Shown here: positions 13,901-25,300 of the stretch, piece by piece | Layout: every line of letters begins with the position of its first letter | Position numbering within the stretch: the stretch's first letter is position 1 | Assembly: GCA_904066235.2 (NCBI GenBank) | Contig: CAJFCV020000006.1 | Location: 248,001 to 312,000, forward strand | Direction: 5' to 3' | DNA: 64,000 bases | Origin: Bursaphelenchus xylophilus | Lineage: Eukaryota > Nematoda > Chromadorea > Rhabditida > Aphelenchoididae | Position numbers and translations under genes: made by a program | Notes under the pieces: generated by a model | The model's input: the letters and a program-made list of their open reading frames with translations, nothing else | Database searches by the model: none | Told to the model about the DNA's origin: nothing

Positions 13901-15005
13901 ATCTGCCGGTAAAGGCCGAAATCACCAGACCGAGCTTGGAAATTAAAAAACAGTGGGTAGGAAATTGGATAACACTACATTAGAAACATAATAAAAAAAG
14001 AATTCAGTGAATATAAGCGTACTGTAAATTCTTACGACGATTTTAGTTTTTTTCGCCTGTCCGGCGCCTATCTGCCGGTAAAGGCCGAAATCACCAGACC
14101 GAGCTTGGAAATTAAAAAACAGTGGGTAGGAAATTGGATAACACTACATTAGAAACATAATAAAAAAAGAATTCAGTGAATATAGGCGTACTGTAAATTC
14201 TTACGACGATTTTAGTTTTTTTCGCCTGTCCGGCGAATATCTGCCGGTAAAGACCGAAATCGCCAGACCGAGCTTGGAAATTAAAAAACAGTGGGTAGGA
14301 AATTGGATAACACGACATTAGAAACATACTACAAAAAGAATTCAGTGAATATATGCGTACTGTAAATTCTTACGACGATTTTAGTTTTTTTCGCCTGTCC
14401 GGCGCCTATCTGCCGGTAAAGGCCGAAATCACCAGACCGAGCTTGGAAATTAAAAAACAGTGGGTAGGAAATTGGATAACACTACATTAGAAACATAATA
14501 AAAAAAGAATTCAGTGAATATAAGCGTACTGTAAATTCTTACGACGATTTTAGTTTTTTTCGCCTGTCCGGCGCCTATCTGCCGGTAAAGGCCGAAATCA
14601 CCAGACCGAGCTTGGAAATTAAAAAACAGTGGGTAGGAAATTGGATAACACTACATTAGAAACATAATAAAAAAAGAATTCAGTGAATATAAGCGTACTG
14701 TAAATTCTTACGACGATTTTAGTTTTTTTTCGCCTGTCCGGCGCCTATCTGCCGGTAAAGACCGAAATCGCCAGACCGAGCTTGGAAATTAAAAAACAGT
14801 GGGTAGGAAATTGGATAACACTACATTAGAAACATAATAAAAAAAGAATTCAGTGAATATAAGCGTACTGTAAATTCTTACGACGATTTTAGTTTTTTTT
14901 CGCCTGTCCGGCGCCTATCTGCCGGTAAAGACCGAAATCGCCAGACCGAGCTTGGAAATTAAAAAACAGTGGGTAGGAAATTGGATAACACTACATTAGA
15001 AACAT

Positions 15006-15400
15006 ACTACAAAAAGAATTCAGTGAATATAAGCGTACTGTAAATTCTTACGACGATTCTAGTTTTTTTTCGCCTGTCCGGCGCCTATCTGCCGGTAAAG
15101 ACCGAAATCGCCAGAGCGAGCTTGGAAATTAAAAAACAGTGGGTAGGAAATTGGATAACACGACATTAGAGACATACTACAAAAAGAATTCAGTGAATAT
15201 AAGCGTACTGTAAATTCTTACGACGATTCTAGTTTTTTTTCGCCTGTCCGGCGCCTATCTGCCGGTAAAGGCCGAAATCACCAGACCGAGCTTGGAAATT
15301 AAAAAACAGTGGGTAGGAAATTGGATAACACTACATTAGAAACATAATAAAAAAAGAATTCAGTGAATGTAAGCGTACTGTAAATTCTTACGACGATTTT
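15006..15400. repeat. Satellite A marker cluster, copy 1 (17-monomer offset)
   Basis: This cluster holds GATTCTAG twice, CCAGAGCGAG, GAGACATAC and CAGTGAATGTAAGCG in three successive units. The same set, in the same order, is seen about 2890 bp downstream, equal to 17 monomers. Such a set of private variants is very unlikely to arise twice independently. Confidence 0.8.
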
Positions 15401-17889
15401 AGTTTTTTTTCGCCTGTCCGGCGCCTATCTGCCGGTAAAGGCCGAAATCACCAGACCGAGCTTGGAAATTAAAAAACAGTGGGTAGGAAATTGGATAACA
15501 CTACATTAGAAACATAATAAAAAAAGAATTCAGTGAATATAAGCGTACTGTAAATTCTTACGACGATTTTAGTTTTTTTTCGCCTGTCCGGCGCCTATCT
15601 GCCGGTAAAAACCGAAATCGCCAGACCGAGCTTGGAAATTAAAAAACAGTGGGTAGGAAATTGGATAACACGACATTAGAAACATACTACAAAAAGAATT
15701 CAGTGAATATAAGCGTAGTGTAAATTCTTACGACGATTTTAGTTTTTTTTCGCCTGTCCGGCGCCTATCTGCCGGTAAAGGCCGAAATCACCAGACCGAG
15801 CTTGGAAATTAAAAAACAGTGGGTAGGAAATTGGATAACACTACATTAGAAACATAATAAAAAAAGAATTCGGTGAATATAAGCGTACTGTAAATTCTTA
15901 CGACGATTTTAGTTTTTTTTCGCCTGTCCGGCGCCTATCTGCCGGTAAAGACCGAAATCGCCAGACCGAGCTTGGAAATTAAAAAACAGTGGGTAGGAAA
16001 TTGGATAACACGACATTAGAAACATACTACAAAAAGAATTTAGTGAATATAAGCGTACTGTAAATTCTTACGACGATTTTAGTTTTTTTTCGCCTGTCCG
16101 GCGCCTATCTGCCGGTAAAGGCCGAAATCACCAGACCGAGCTTAAAAATTAAAAAACAGTGGGTAGGAAATTGGATAACACTACATTAGAAACATAATAA
16201 AAAAAGAATTCAGTGAATATAAGCGTACTGTAAATTCTTACGACGATTTTAGTTTTTTTTCGCCTGTCCGGCGCCTATCTGCCGGTAAAGGCCGAAATCA
16301 CCAGACCGAGCTTGGAAATTAAAAAACAGTGGGTAGGAAATTGGATAACACTACATTAGAAACATAATAAAAAAAGAATTCAGTGAATATAAGCGTACTG
16401 TAAATTCTTACGACGATTTTAGTTTTTTTTCGCCTGTCCGGCGCCTATCTGCCGGTAAAGGCCGAAATCACCAGACCGAGCTTGGAAATTAAAAAACAGT
16501 GGGTAGGAAATTGGATAACACTACATTAGAAACATAATAAAAAAAGAATTCAGTGAATATAAGCGTACTGTAAATTCTTACGACGATTTTAGTTTTTTTT
16601 TCGCCTGTCCGGCGCCTATCTGCCGGTAAAAACCGAAATCGCCAGACCGAGCTTGGAAATTAAAAAACAGTGGGTAGGAAATTGGATAACACGACATTAG
16701 AAACATACTACAAAAAGAATTCAGTGAATATAAGCGTAGTGTAAATTCTTACGACGATTTTAGTTTTTTTCGCCTGTCCGGCGCCTATCTGCCGGTAAAG
16801 GCCGAAATCACCAGACCGAGCTTGGAAATTAAAAAACAGTGGGTAGGAAATTGGATAACACTACATTAGAAACATAATAAAAAAAGAATTCGGTGAATAT
16901 AAGCGTACTGTAAATTCTTACGACGATTTTAGTTTTTTTTCGCCTGTCCGGCGCCTATCTGCCGGTAAAGGCCGAAATCACCAGACCGAGCTTGGAAATT
17001 AAAAAACAGTGGGTAGGAAATTGGATAACACTACATTAGAAACATAATAAAAAAAGAATTCAGTGAATATAAGCGTACTGTAAATTCTTACGACGATTTT
17101 AGTTTTTTTTCGCCTGTCCGGCGCCTATCTGCCGGTAAAGGCCGAAATCACCAGACCGAGCTTGGAAATTAAAAAACAGTGGGTAGGAAATTGGATAACA
17201 CTACATTAGAAACATAATAAAAAAAGAATTCAGTGAATATAAGCGTACTGTAAATTCTTACGACGATTTTAGTTTTTTTTCGCCTGTCCGGCGCCTATCT
17301 GCCGGTAAAGACCGAAATCGCCAGACCGAGCTTGGAAATTAAAAAACAGTGGGTAGGAAATTGGATAACACTACATTAGAAACATAATAAAAAAAGAATT
17401 CGGTGAATATAAGCGTACTGTAAATTCTTACGACGATTTTAGTTTTTTTTCGCCTGTCCGGCGCCTATCTGCCGGTAAAGGCCGAAATCACCAGACCGAG
17501 CTTGGAAATTAAAAAACAGTGGGTAGGAAATTGGATAACACTACATTAGAAACATAATAAAAAAAGAATTCAGTGAATATAAGCGTACTGTAAATTCTTA
17601 CGACGATTTTAGTTTTTTTTCGCCTGTCCGGCGCCTATCTGCCGGTAAAGGCCGAAATCACCAGACCGAGCTTGGAAATTAAAAAACAGTGGGTAGGAAA
17701 TTGGATAACACTACATTAGAAACATAATAAAAAAAGAATTCAGTGAATATAAGCGTACTGTAAATTCTTACGACGATTTTAGTTTTTTTTTCGCCTGTCC
17801 GGCGCCTATCTGCCGGTAAAGACCGAAATCGCCAGACCGAGCTTGGAAATTAAAAAACAGTGGGTAGGAAATTGGATAACACTACATTA

Positions 17890-18290
17890 GAAACATACTA
17901 CAAAAAGAATTCAGTGAATATAAGCGTACTGTAAATTCTTACGACGATTCTAGTTTTTTTTCGCCTGTCCGGCGCCTATCTGCCGGTAAAGACCGAAATC
18001 GCCAGAGCGAGCTTGGAAATTAAAAAACAGTGGGTAGGAAATTGGATAACACGACATTAGAGACATACTACAAAAAGAATTCAGTGAATATAAGCGTACT
18101 GTAAATTCTTACGACGATTCTAGTTTTTTTCGCCTGTCCGGCGCCTATCTGCCGGTAAAGGCCGAAATCACCAGACCGAGCTTGGAAATTAAAAAACAGT
18201 GGGTAGGAAATTGGATAACACTACATTAGAAACATAATAAAAAAAGAATTCAGTGAATGTAAGCGTACTGTAAATTCTTACGACGATTTT
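17890..18290. repeat. Satellite A marker cluster, copy 2 (17-monomer offset)
   Basis: Second copy of the variant cluster at 15006-15400. Between the two copies, another marker trio (AAAAACCG, GTAGTGTAAA, GAATTCGGTG) occurs at 15607-15880 and again at 16627-16900. That offset is about 1020 bp, or 6 monomers, so the interval itself holds a nested duplication. Confidence 0.78.
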
Positions 18291-21200
18291 AGTTTTTTTC
18301 GCCTGTCCGGCGCCTATCTGCCGGTAAAGACCGAAATCGCCAGACCGAGCTTGGAAGTTAAAAAAAGTGGGTAGGAAATTGGATAACACTACATTAGAAA
18401 CATAATAAAAAAAGAATTCAGTGAATATAAGCGTACTGTAAATTCTTACGACGATTTTAGTTTTTTTTCGCCTGTCCGGCGCCTATCTGCCGGTAAAGAC
18501 CGAAATCGCCAGACCGAGCTTGGAAATTAAAAAACAGTGGGTAGGAAATTGGATAACACTACATTAGAAACATACTACAAAAAGAATTCAGTGAATATAT
18601 GCGTACTGTAAATTCTTACGACGATTTTAGTTTTTTTCGCCTGTCCGGCGCCTATCTGCCGGTAAAGACCGAAATCGCCAGACCGAGCTTGGAAATTAAA
18701 AAACAGTGTGTAGGAAATTGGATAACACGACATTAGAAACATACTACAAAAAGAATTCAGTGAATATAAGCGTACTGTAAATTCTTACGACGATTTTAGT
18801 TTTTTTTCGCCTGTCCGGCGCCTATCTGCCGGTAAAGGCCGAAATCACCAGACCGAGCTTGGAAATTAAAAAACAGTGGGTAGGAAATTGGATAACACTA
18901 CATTAGAAACATACTACAAAAAGAATTCAGTGAATATAAGCGTACTGTAAATTCTTACGACGATTTTAGTTTTTTTTCGCCTGTCCGGCGCCTATCTGCC
19001 GGTAAAGACCGAAATCGCCAGACCGAGCTTGGAAATTAAAAAACAGTGGGTAGGAAATTGGATAACACGACATTAAAAACATACTACAAAAAGAATTCAG
19101 TGAATATAAGCGTACTGTAAATTCTTACGACGATTTTAGTTTTTTTTCGCCTGTCCGGCGCCTATCTGCCGGTAAAGACCGAAATCGCCAGACCGAGCTT
19201 GGAAGTTAAAAAAAAATGGGTAGGAAATTGGATAACACGACATTAGAAACATACTACAAAAAGAATTCAGTGAATATAAGCGTACTGTAAATTCTTACGA
19301 CGATTTTAGTTTTTTTTCGCCTGTCCGGCGCCTATCTGCCGGTAAAGACCGAAATCGCCAGACCGAGCTTGGAAATTAAAAAACAGTGGGCAGGAAATTG
19401 GATAACACTACATTAGAAACATAATAAAAAAAGAATTCAGTGAATATAAGCGTACTGTAAATTCTTACGACGATTTTAGTTTTTTTTCGCCTGTCCGGCG
19501 CCTATCTGCCGGTAAAGACCGAAATCGCCAGACCGAGCTTGGAAATTAAAAAACAGTGGGTAGGAAATTGGATAACACTACATTAGAAACATACTACAAA
19601 AAGAATTCAGTGAATATAAGCGTACTGTAAATTCTTACGACGATTTTAGTTTTTTTCGCCTGTCCGGCGCCTATCTGCCGGTAAAGACCGAAATCGCCAG
19701 ACCGAGCTTGGAAATTAAAAAACAGTGGGCAGGAAATTGGATAACACTACATTAGAAACATAATAAAAAAAGAATTCAGTGAATATAAGCGTACTGTAAA
19801 TTCTTACGACGATTTTAGTTTTTTTCGCCTGTCCGGCGCCTATCTGCCGGTAAAGACCGAAATCGCCAGACCGAGCTTGGAAATTAAAAAACAGTGGGTA
19901 GGAAATTGGATAACACTACATTAGAAACATACTACAAAAAGAATTCAGTGAATATAAGCGTACTGTAAATTCTTACGACGATTTTAGTTTTTTTCGCCTG
20001 TCCGGCGCCTATCTGCCGGTAAAGACCGAAATCGCCAGACCGAGCTTGGAAATTAAAAAACAGTGGGTAGGAAATTGGATAACACTACATTAGAAACATA
20101 CTACAAAAAGAATTCAGTGAATATAAGCGTACTGTAAATTCTTACGACGATTCTAGTTTTTTTCGCCTGTCCGGCGCCTATCTGCCGGTAAAGACCGAAA
20201 TCGCCAGAGCGAGCTTGGAAATTAAAAAACAGTGGGTAGGAAATTGGATAACACGACATTAGAAACATACTACAAAAAGAATTCAGTGAATATAAGCGTA
20301 CTGTAAATTCTTACGACGATTTTAGTTTTTTTTCGCCTGTCCGGCGCCTATCTGCCGGTAAAGACCGAAATCGCCAGACCGAGCTTGGAAATTAAAAAAC
20401 AGTGGGTAGGAAATTGGATAACACGACATTAGAAACATACTACAAAAAGAATTCAGTGAATATAAGCGTACTGTAAATTCTTACGACGATTTTAGTTTTT
20501 TTCGCCTGTCCGGCGCCTATCTGCCGGTAAAGGCCGAAATCACCAGACCGAGCATGGAAATTAAAAAACAGTGGGTAGGAAATTGGATAACACTACATTA
20601 GAAACATAATAAAAAAAGAATTCGGTGAATATAAGCGTACTGTAAATTCTTACGACGATTTTAGTTTTTTTCGCCTGTCCGGCGCCTATCTGCCGGTAAA
20701 GGCCGAAATCACCAGACCGAGCTTGGAAATTAAAAAACAGTGGGTAGGAAATTGGATAACACTACATTAGAAACATACTACAAAAAGAATTCAGTGAATA
20801 TATGCGTACTGTAAATTCTTACGACGATTTTAGTTTTTTTCGCCTGTCCGGCGCCTATCTGCCGGTAAAGACCGAAATCGCCAGACCGAGCTTGGAAATT
20901 AAAAAACAGTGGGTAGGAAATTGGATAACACGACATTAGAAACATACTACAAAAAGAATTCAGTGAATATAAGCGTACTGTAAATTCTTACGACGATTTT
21001 AGTTTTTTTCGCCTGTCCGGCGCCTATCTGCCGGTAAAGACCGAAATCGCCAGACCGAGCTTGGAAATTAAAAAACAGTGGGAAGGAAATTGGATAACAC
21101 TACATTAGAAACATAATAAAAAAAGAATTCAGTGAATATAAGCGTACTGTAAATTCTTACGACGATTTTAGTTTTTTTTCGCCTGTCCGGCGCCTATCTG

Positions 21201-22385
21201 CCGGTAAAGGCCGAAATCACCAGACCGAGCTTGGAAATTAAAAAACAGTGGGTAGGAAATTGGATAACACTACATTAGAAACATAATAAAAAAAGAATTC
21301 AGTGAATATAAGCGTACTGTAAATTCTTACGACGATTTTAGTTTTTTTTCGCCTGTCCGGCGCCTATCTGCCGGTAAAGACCGAAATCGCCAGACCGAGC
21401 TTGGAAATTAAAAAACAGTGGGTAGGAAATTGGATAACACTACATTAGAAACATACTACAAAAAGAATTCAGTGAATATAAGCGTACTGTAAATTCTTAC
21501 GACGATTCTAGTTTTTTCGCCTGTCCGGCGCCTATCTGCCGGTAAAGACCGAAATCGCCAGAGCGAGCTTGGAAATTAAAAAACAGTGGGTAGGAAATTG
21601 GATAACACGACATTAGAAACATACTACAAAAAGAATTCAGTGAATATAAGCGTACTGTAAATTCTTACGACGATTTTAGTTTTTTTTCGCCTGTCCGGCG
21701 CCTATCTGCCGGTAAAGACCGAAATCGCCAGACCGAGCTTGGAAATTAAAAAACAGTGGGTAGGAAATTGGATAACACTACATTAGAAACATACTACAAA
21801 AAGAATTCAGTGAATATATGCGTACTGTAAATTCTTACGACGATTTTAGTTTTTTTCGCCTGTCCGGCGCCTATCTGCCGGTAAAGGCCGAAATCACCAG
21901 ACCGAGCTTGGAAATTAAAAAACAGTGGGTAGGAAATTGGATAACACTACATTAGAAACATAATAAAAAAAGAATTCAGTGAATATAAGCGTACTGTAAA
22001 TTCTTACGACGATTTTAGTTTTTTTTCGCCTGTCCGGCGCCTATCTGCCGGTAAAGACCGAAATCGCCAGACCGAGCTTGGAAATTAAAAAACAGTGGGT
22101 AGGAAATTGGATAACACTACATTAGAAACATAATAAAAAAAGAATTCAGTGAATATAAGCGTACTGTAAATTCTTACGACGATTTTAGTTTTTTTTTCGC
22201 CTGTCCGGCGCCTATCTGCCGGTAAAGACCGAAATCGCCAGACCGAGCTTGGAAATTAAAAAACAGTGGGTAGGAAATTGGATAACACGACATTAGAAAC
22301 ATACTACAAAAAGAATTCAGTGAATATAAGCGTACTGTAAATTCTTACGACGATTTTAGTTTTTTTCGCCTGTCCGGCGCCTATC

Positions 22386-22387
22386 TT
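22386..22387. other. Junction between satellite A and satellite B
   Basis: Satellite A matches its consensus up to CCTATCT, ending at 22386, where GCCGG would be expected next. From 22387 the sequence reads TGTCGAAGTGAAGGG, which is satellite B joined four bases into the GATGTCG(A/G)AGTG segment's start region. I see no transition zone, filler sequence, target duplication or microhomology of note. Units on both sides are intact. An assembly join would look similar, so the contact needs read support. Confidence 0.9.
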
Positions 22388-25300
22388 GTCGAAGTGAAGG
22401 GACGTGGCATACACCGTTCGAACCATAATCGAACGAAATTTCAGCATGGCAAGTTTTAGCTTTTTTGGAATCAAATTACGCCGGTAGCGAGCGAAAAACT
22501 TTGATATTGTACTAGAAAAGTGTTTAGAAAAAAGTGAATTAGTGATGTCGGAGTGAAGGGACGTGGCATACACCATTCGAACCATAATCGAATGAAATTT
22601 CAGAATGCGGAGTTTCAGCTTCTTTGGAGTCAAATTACGCCGGTAGTGAGCGAAAAACTTTGATATTGTACTAGAAAAGTGTTTAGAAAAAAAGTGAATT
22701 AGTGATGTCGAAGTGAAGGGACGTGGCATACACCGTTCGAACCGTAATCGAACGAAATTTCAGCATGGCAAGTTTTAGCTTTTTTGGAGTCAAATTACGC
22801 CGGTAGCGAGCGAAAAACTTTGATATTGTACTAGAAAAGTGTTTAGAAAAAAAGTGAATTAGTGATGTCGGAGTGAAGGGACGTGGCATACACCGTTCGA
22901 ACCATAATCGAACGAAATTTCAGCATGGCAAGTTTTAGCTTTTTTGGAATCAAATTACCCCGGTAGCGAGCGAAAAACTTTGATATTGTACTAGAAAAGT
23001 GTTTAGAAAAAAAGTGAATTAGTGATGTCGGAGTGAAGGGACGTGGCATACACCGTTCGAACCATAATCGAATGAAATTTCAGAATGCGGAGTTTCAGCT
23101 TCTTTGGAGTCAAATTACGCCGGTAGCGAGCGAAAAACTTTGATATTGTACTAGAAAAGTGTTTCGAAAAAAAGTGAATTAGCGATGTCGGAGTGAAGGG
23201 ACGTGGCATACACCGTTCGAACCATAATCGAATGAAATTTCAGAATGCGGAGTTTCAGCTTTTTTGGAGTCAAATTACGCCGGTAGCGAGCGAAAAACTT
23301 TGATATTGTACTAGAAAAGTGTTTAGAAAAAAAGTGAATTAGTGATGTCGGAGTGAACGGACGTGGCATACACCGTTCGAACCATAATCGAATAAAATTT
23401 CAGAATGCGGAGTTTCAGCTTTTTTGGAATCAAATTACGCCGGTAGCGAGCGAAAAACTTTGATATTGTACTAGAAAAGTGTTTAGAAAAAAAGTGAATT
23501 AGCGATGTCGGAGTGAAGGGACGTGGCATACACCGTTCGAACCATAATCGAACGAAATTTCTGCATGGCAAGTTTTAGCTTTTTTGGAATCAAATTACGC
23601 CGGTAGCGAGCGAAAAACTTTGATATTGTACTAGAAAAGTGTTTAGAAAAAAGTGAATTAGTGATGTCGGAGTGAAGGGACGTGGCATACACCGTTCGAA
23701 CCATAATCGAATGAAATTTCAGAATGCGGAGTTTCAGCTTCTTTGGAGTCAAATTACGCCGGTAGCGAGCGAAAAACTTTGATATTGTACTAGAAAAGTG
23801 TTTCGAAAAAAAGTGAATTAGCGATGTCGGAGTGAAGGGACGTGGCATACACCGTTCGAACCATAATCGAATGAAATTTCAGAATGCGGAGTTTCAGCTT
23901 TTTTGGAGTCAAATTACGCCGGTAGCGAGCGAAAAACTTTGATATTGTACTAGAAAAGTGTTTAGAAAAAAAGTGAATTAGTGATGTCGGAGTGAACGGA
24001 CGTGGCATACACCGTTCGAACCATAATCGAATAAAATTTCAGAATGCGGAGTTTCAGCTTTTTTGGAATCAAATTACGCCGGTAGCGAGCGAAAAACTTT
24101 GATATTGTACTAGAAAAGTGTTTAGAAAAAAAGTGAATTAGCGATGTCGGAGTGAAGGGACGTGGCATACACCGTTCGAACCATAATCGAACGAAATTTC
24201 AGCATGGCAAGTTTTAGCTTTTTTGGAGTCAAATTACGCCGGTAGCGAGCGAAAAACTTTGATATTGTACTAGAAAAGTGTTTAGAAAAAAAGTGAATTA
24301 GTGATGTCGGAGTGAACGGACGTGGCATACACCGTTCGAACCATAATCGAATGAAATTTCAGAATGCGGAGTTTCAGCTTCTTTGGAGTCAAATTACGCC
24401 GGTAGTGAGCGAAAAACTTTGATATTGTACTAGAAAAGCGTTTAGAAAAAAGTGAATTAGTGATGTCGAAGTGAAGGGACGTGGCATACACCGTTCGAAC
24501 CATAATCGAATGAAATTTCAGAATGCGGAGTTTCAGCTTCTTTGGAGTCAAATTACGCCGGTAGTGAGCGAAAAACTTTGATATTGTACTAGAAAAGCGT
24601 TTAGAAAAAAAGTGAATTAGTGATGTCGAAGTGAAGGGACGTGGCATACACCGTTCGAACCATAATCGAATGAAATTTCAGAATGCGGAGTTTCAGCTTT
24701 TTTGGAGTCAAATTACGCCGGTAGTGAGCGAAAAACTTTGATATTGTACTAGAAAAGTGTTTAGAAAAAAAGTGAATTAGTGATGTCGGAGTGAAGGGAC
24801 GTGGCATACACCGTTCGAACCATAATCGAATGAAATTTCAAAATGCGGAGTTTCAGCTTTTTTGGAGTCAAATTACGCCGGTAGTGAGCGAAAAACTTTG
24901 ATATTGTACTAGAAAAGTGTTTAGAAAAAAAGTGAATTAGTGATGTCGGAGTGAACGGACGTGGCATACACCGTTCGAACCATAATCGAATGAAATTTCA
25001 GAATGCGGAGTTTCAGCTTCTTTGGAGTCAAATTACGCCGGTAGTGAGCGAAAAACTTTGATATTGTACTAGAAAAGCGTTTAGAAAAAAGTGAATTAGT
25101 GATGTCGAAGTGAAGGGACGTGGCATACACCGTTCGAACCATAATCGAATGAAATTTCAGAATGCGGAGTTTCAGCTTTTTTGGAGTCAAATTACGCCGG
25201 TAGTGAGCGAAAAACTTTGATATTGTACTAGAAAAGTGTTTAGAAAAAAAGTGAATTAGTGATGTCGGAGTGAAGGGACGTGGCATACACCGTTCGAACC

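Larger units (their letters stand above)
1..22386. repeat. Satellite A tandem array, ~170 bp unit
   Basis: Head-to-tail array of a 168-171 bp monomer, about 132 copies by length, all in one orientation and cut by the left window edge. Units begin at ATCTGCCGGTAAA (for example 1, 171, 339, 509). Most length change comes from a T-tract of 6-9 bases near the end of each unit. Two main haplotypes alternate: one has GGCCGAAATCACC with CACTACATT and CATAATAAA; the other has GACCGAAATCGCC with CACGACATT and CATACTACAA, and recombinants occur. Nearly every unit has one GAATTC. The unit length matches the nucleosome-scale satellites common in eukaryotic heterochromatin. No coding sequence is credible here: the short minus-strand frames are interrupted each time the T-tract length changes. 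I do not recognise the family by name. Confidence 0.97.

Noticed and set aside
22304..22729. 141-codon minus-strand frame across the satellite A/B junction
   Set aside because: It is a chance fusion of the periodic frames of the two satellites and has no independent support.
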